From Crocosphaera watsonii WH 8501 (GTDB lineage: Bacteria > Cyanobacteriota > Cyanobacteriia > Cyanobacteriales > Microcystaceae), in the NCBI RefSeq assembly GCF_000167195.1, contig NZ_AADV02000019.1, positions 1 through 37,014 on the forward strand: 37,014 nucleotides of DNA. The letters are read 5' to 3'. The notes under the pieces were generated by a model. That model saw only the letters and a list, made by a program, of their open reading frames with translations. It was not told the origin of the DNA and made no database searches. Position numbers and translations under genes: made by a program. Positions 31,701 through 34,700 of this stretch are shown here, piece after piece (position 1 is the stretch's first letter; every line of letters starts with the position of its first letter).

Positions 31701-34700
31701 AAAATATTGGGCATAGAAACAGTAGGGGTTCATAACAATTTCTTTGAATTAGGAGGACATTCCCTAATTGCTACTCGTGTTGTTTCCCAAATTCGACAAG
31801 TATTTAACGTAGAACTTCCTTTACGTAGTTTATTTGAAAAACCGACCATTGCTGAGTTAGCCAAAGAAATTGAAAAAGTAATCAATTCAGATGTAGAGGT
31901 TGAGTTCGTTAGTATTGAAAGAGTTTCTCGGAATAGAGAATTACCCCTATCCTTTGCCCAACAAAGACTGTGGTTTTTAGCTGAACTAGAACCAGATAGT
32001 CCCTTTTACAACATCTCTGGGGCAGTTAAATTACAAGGACAATTAAATGTAGAAGCCTTAGAACAAAGCTTCAACGAAATAGTCCGTCGTCATGAAAACC
32101 TGAGAACCAATTTCCAAACCAGAGACGGTCAAGCAGTAGCAGTAATTTCCCCTGAAAGACCCTTAAATCTATCAACAGTAGATATTAGCTCTCTCAATGG
32201 TTCAACTCAAGAAGAAAAAGTAAGACAAGAGATTACAAAAGAGGCAGAAAAACCCTTTGATATTAGCAAAGACCTTCTACTCAGAATAAAACTATTACAT
32301 CTTGGAGAAGAAGAAAATATAGTCTTAGTGACCATGCACCACATCATCTCTGATGGTTGGTCAATGGGTGTCTTCATCAAAGAACTAGGAACACTTTATA
32401 CGAACTTCTGTAACCAAGAACCCATTTCCCTCCAAGAACTACCAATACAATACGTAGACTTTGCAGCGTGGCAAAGAGAATGGTTACAAGGAGAAGTCCT
32501 AGAAAATCAAGTTTCTTATTGGCTCAAACAATTAGAAAACACACCAAAACTATTAGAATTACCCACAAATAAGCCAAGACCTGCAATTCAAACCTTTAAT
32601 GGTGCAACCCATTCATTCGAGTTATCAAAAGAACTCTCTTTAGCTCTAAATAAATTGAGCCAGCAGAAGGGAAGCACCTTATTTATGACTCTCTTGGCAG
32701 GTTTCCAAACACTGCTATGGCGTTATACGGCACAAGAAGATGTTGTAGTAGGTTCCCCAATTGCTAACCGTAATCGAGGAGAAATAGAAGGGCTAATTGG
32801 CTTTTTTGTCAACACCTTAGTATTGAGAACAAACTTAGCAGAAAATCCCAGTTTCTCTGAATTATTAGAACAGGTTAGAGAAGTAACATTAGGAGCATAC
32901 AGCCATCAAGATGTACCCTTTGAGTTATTAGTAGAAAGACTACAACCAGAAAGGGATTTAAGTCATAGTCCACTCTTTCAAGTGATGTTTGTGCTTCAAA
33001 ATGCACCCATGTCAGCCTTAGAATTACCAGGTGTAACTTTAACCTCATTAGAAAATAAGCATCAGACAGCTAAGTTTGATTTAAGTCTGTACATGACAGA
33101 AACAGAATCAGGTTTAGTGGGTAGTTTTGAATACAATACAGATTTATTTGAGGAAGAGACAATTACGAGAATGGTGGGACATTTAGAAAGATTATTGTCA
33201 GCCATTGTTGCTAACCCCGAACAGCGTTTGTCAGACTTACCTTTACTTAGTGAACCAGAGCAACATCAATTATTGTCTGAATGGAATGAGACAAAAGTTG
33301 AATATTCTTCCTTATGCGTTCATCAGTTATTTGAAGTTCAGGTAGAAAAAACACCATTAGCAGTAGCAGTAGAATTTGAAGACCAAAAATTAACTTATCA
33401 CGAACTGAATAGAAAAGCTAATCAACTCGCTCATTATCTGCGTTCTTTGGGAGTAAAACCAGAGGTATTAGTAGGAATTTGTGTAGAACGTTCTTTAGAA
33501 ATGGTGATTGGGCTATTAGCCATCCTTAAAGCAGGAGGAGCATATCTACCATTAGACCCTAATTATCCTCAAGAAAGAATCCAATTTATCCTAGAAGAAA
33601 CCCAAGTCCCAGTATTGCTAACCCAAGCATCTCTTATGGATACAATGCCAGAAAACACAGCGCAGTTGGTTTGTATAGAGAAGAATAGTCCCGATATTGA
33701 ACAACAAAGTCAAGACAATCTTATTTCAAACTTAACAACTGATAATTTAGCCTATACCATCTACACATCAGGTTCCACAGGGCAACCCAAAGGGGTACAA
33801 ATTCCCCACAGTTCCTTAAGTAACTTTTTGTTCTCCATGAAAGAAGAACCAGGGTTAAGCTCAAAAGATACCTTGTTAGCAGTAACCACTTATTCCTTTG
33901 ATATTGCCGCCTTAGAATTATTCTTACCCTTGATAGTTGGCGCACGTTTAATAGTCGCTTCTCAGGAGATAGTTGCAGACGGAACCCAGTTATTAGCCAA
34001 ACTAACAGACTCAAAAACCACCGTGATGCAAGCCACACCTGCCACCTGGAAGCTACTCATAGCAGCAGGTTGGGAGGGGAATGAGCAACTAAAAGTTCTC
34101 TGTGGAGGTGAAACCTTACCCTCACAACTAGCCAGCGAATTATTGGAAAGATGTGAATCATTATGGAATATGTACGGTCCAACAGAAACCACTATCTGGT
34201 CAGCCGTATCTGAGATTAAGACAGATAGTCAACTGATAAGCATTGGTAATGGTATTGCCAACACACAACTATATATCCTAGACCAATCAAGTCAATTAGT
34301 ACCAGTAGGGGTAGTAGGAGAGTTATGTATTGGTGGGGAGGGATTAGCAAGAGGCTATTTTCAGCGTCGGGAGTTAAATAAAGAAAAATTTATCTATAAC
34401 CCCTTTAGTGAAGAAGAAAGTCGGATCTATAGAACTGGGGACTTAGCCAGATATTTACCCAATGGAGAGATAGAATATCTTGGTCGTATAGACAACCAAG
34501 TTAAAATACGAGGTTTCCGTATTGAGCTAGGAGAAATTGAAACACAAATAGCTCAATATACAGCAGTAAAAGAAGCCGTGGTAATAGCGAGGGAAGATAT
34601 AGCAGGGGATAAAAGATTAGTAGCTTATATTGTTCCTCAAGAAGAGTTAGCAGTTAATCCCAGTGAGTTGAGGGAATTTTTAGGAGAAAAACTGCCTAAT

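Noticed and set aside
17626-34192. Many minus-strand open frames of 60-116 codons inside the synthetase
   Set aside because: They lie opposite a continuous, motif-rich coding frame, lack domains, and are duplicated only where the synthetase itself is duplicated.
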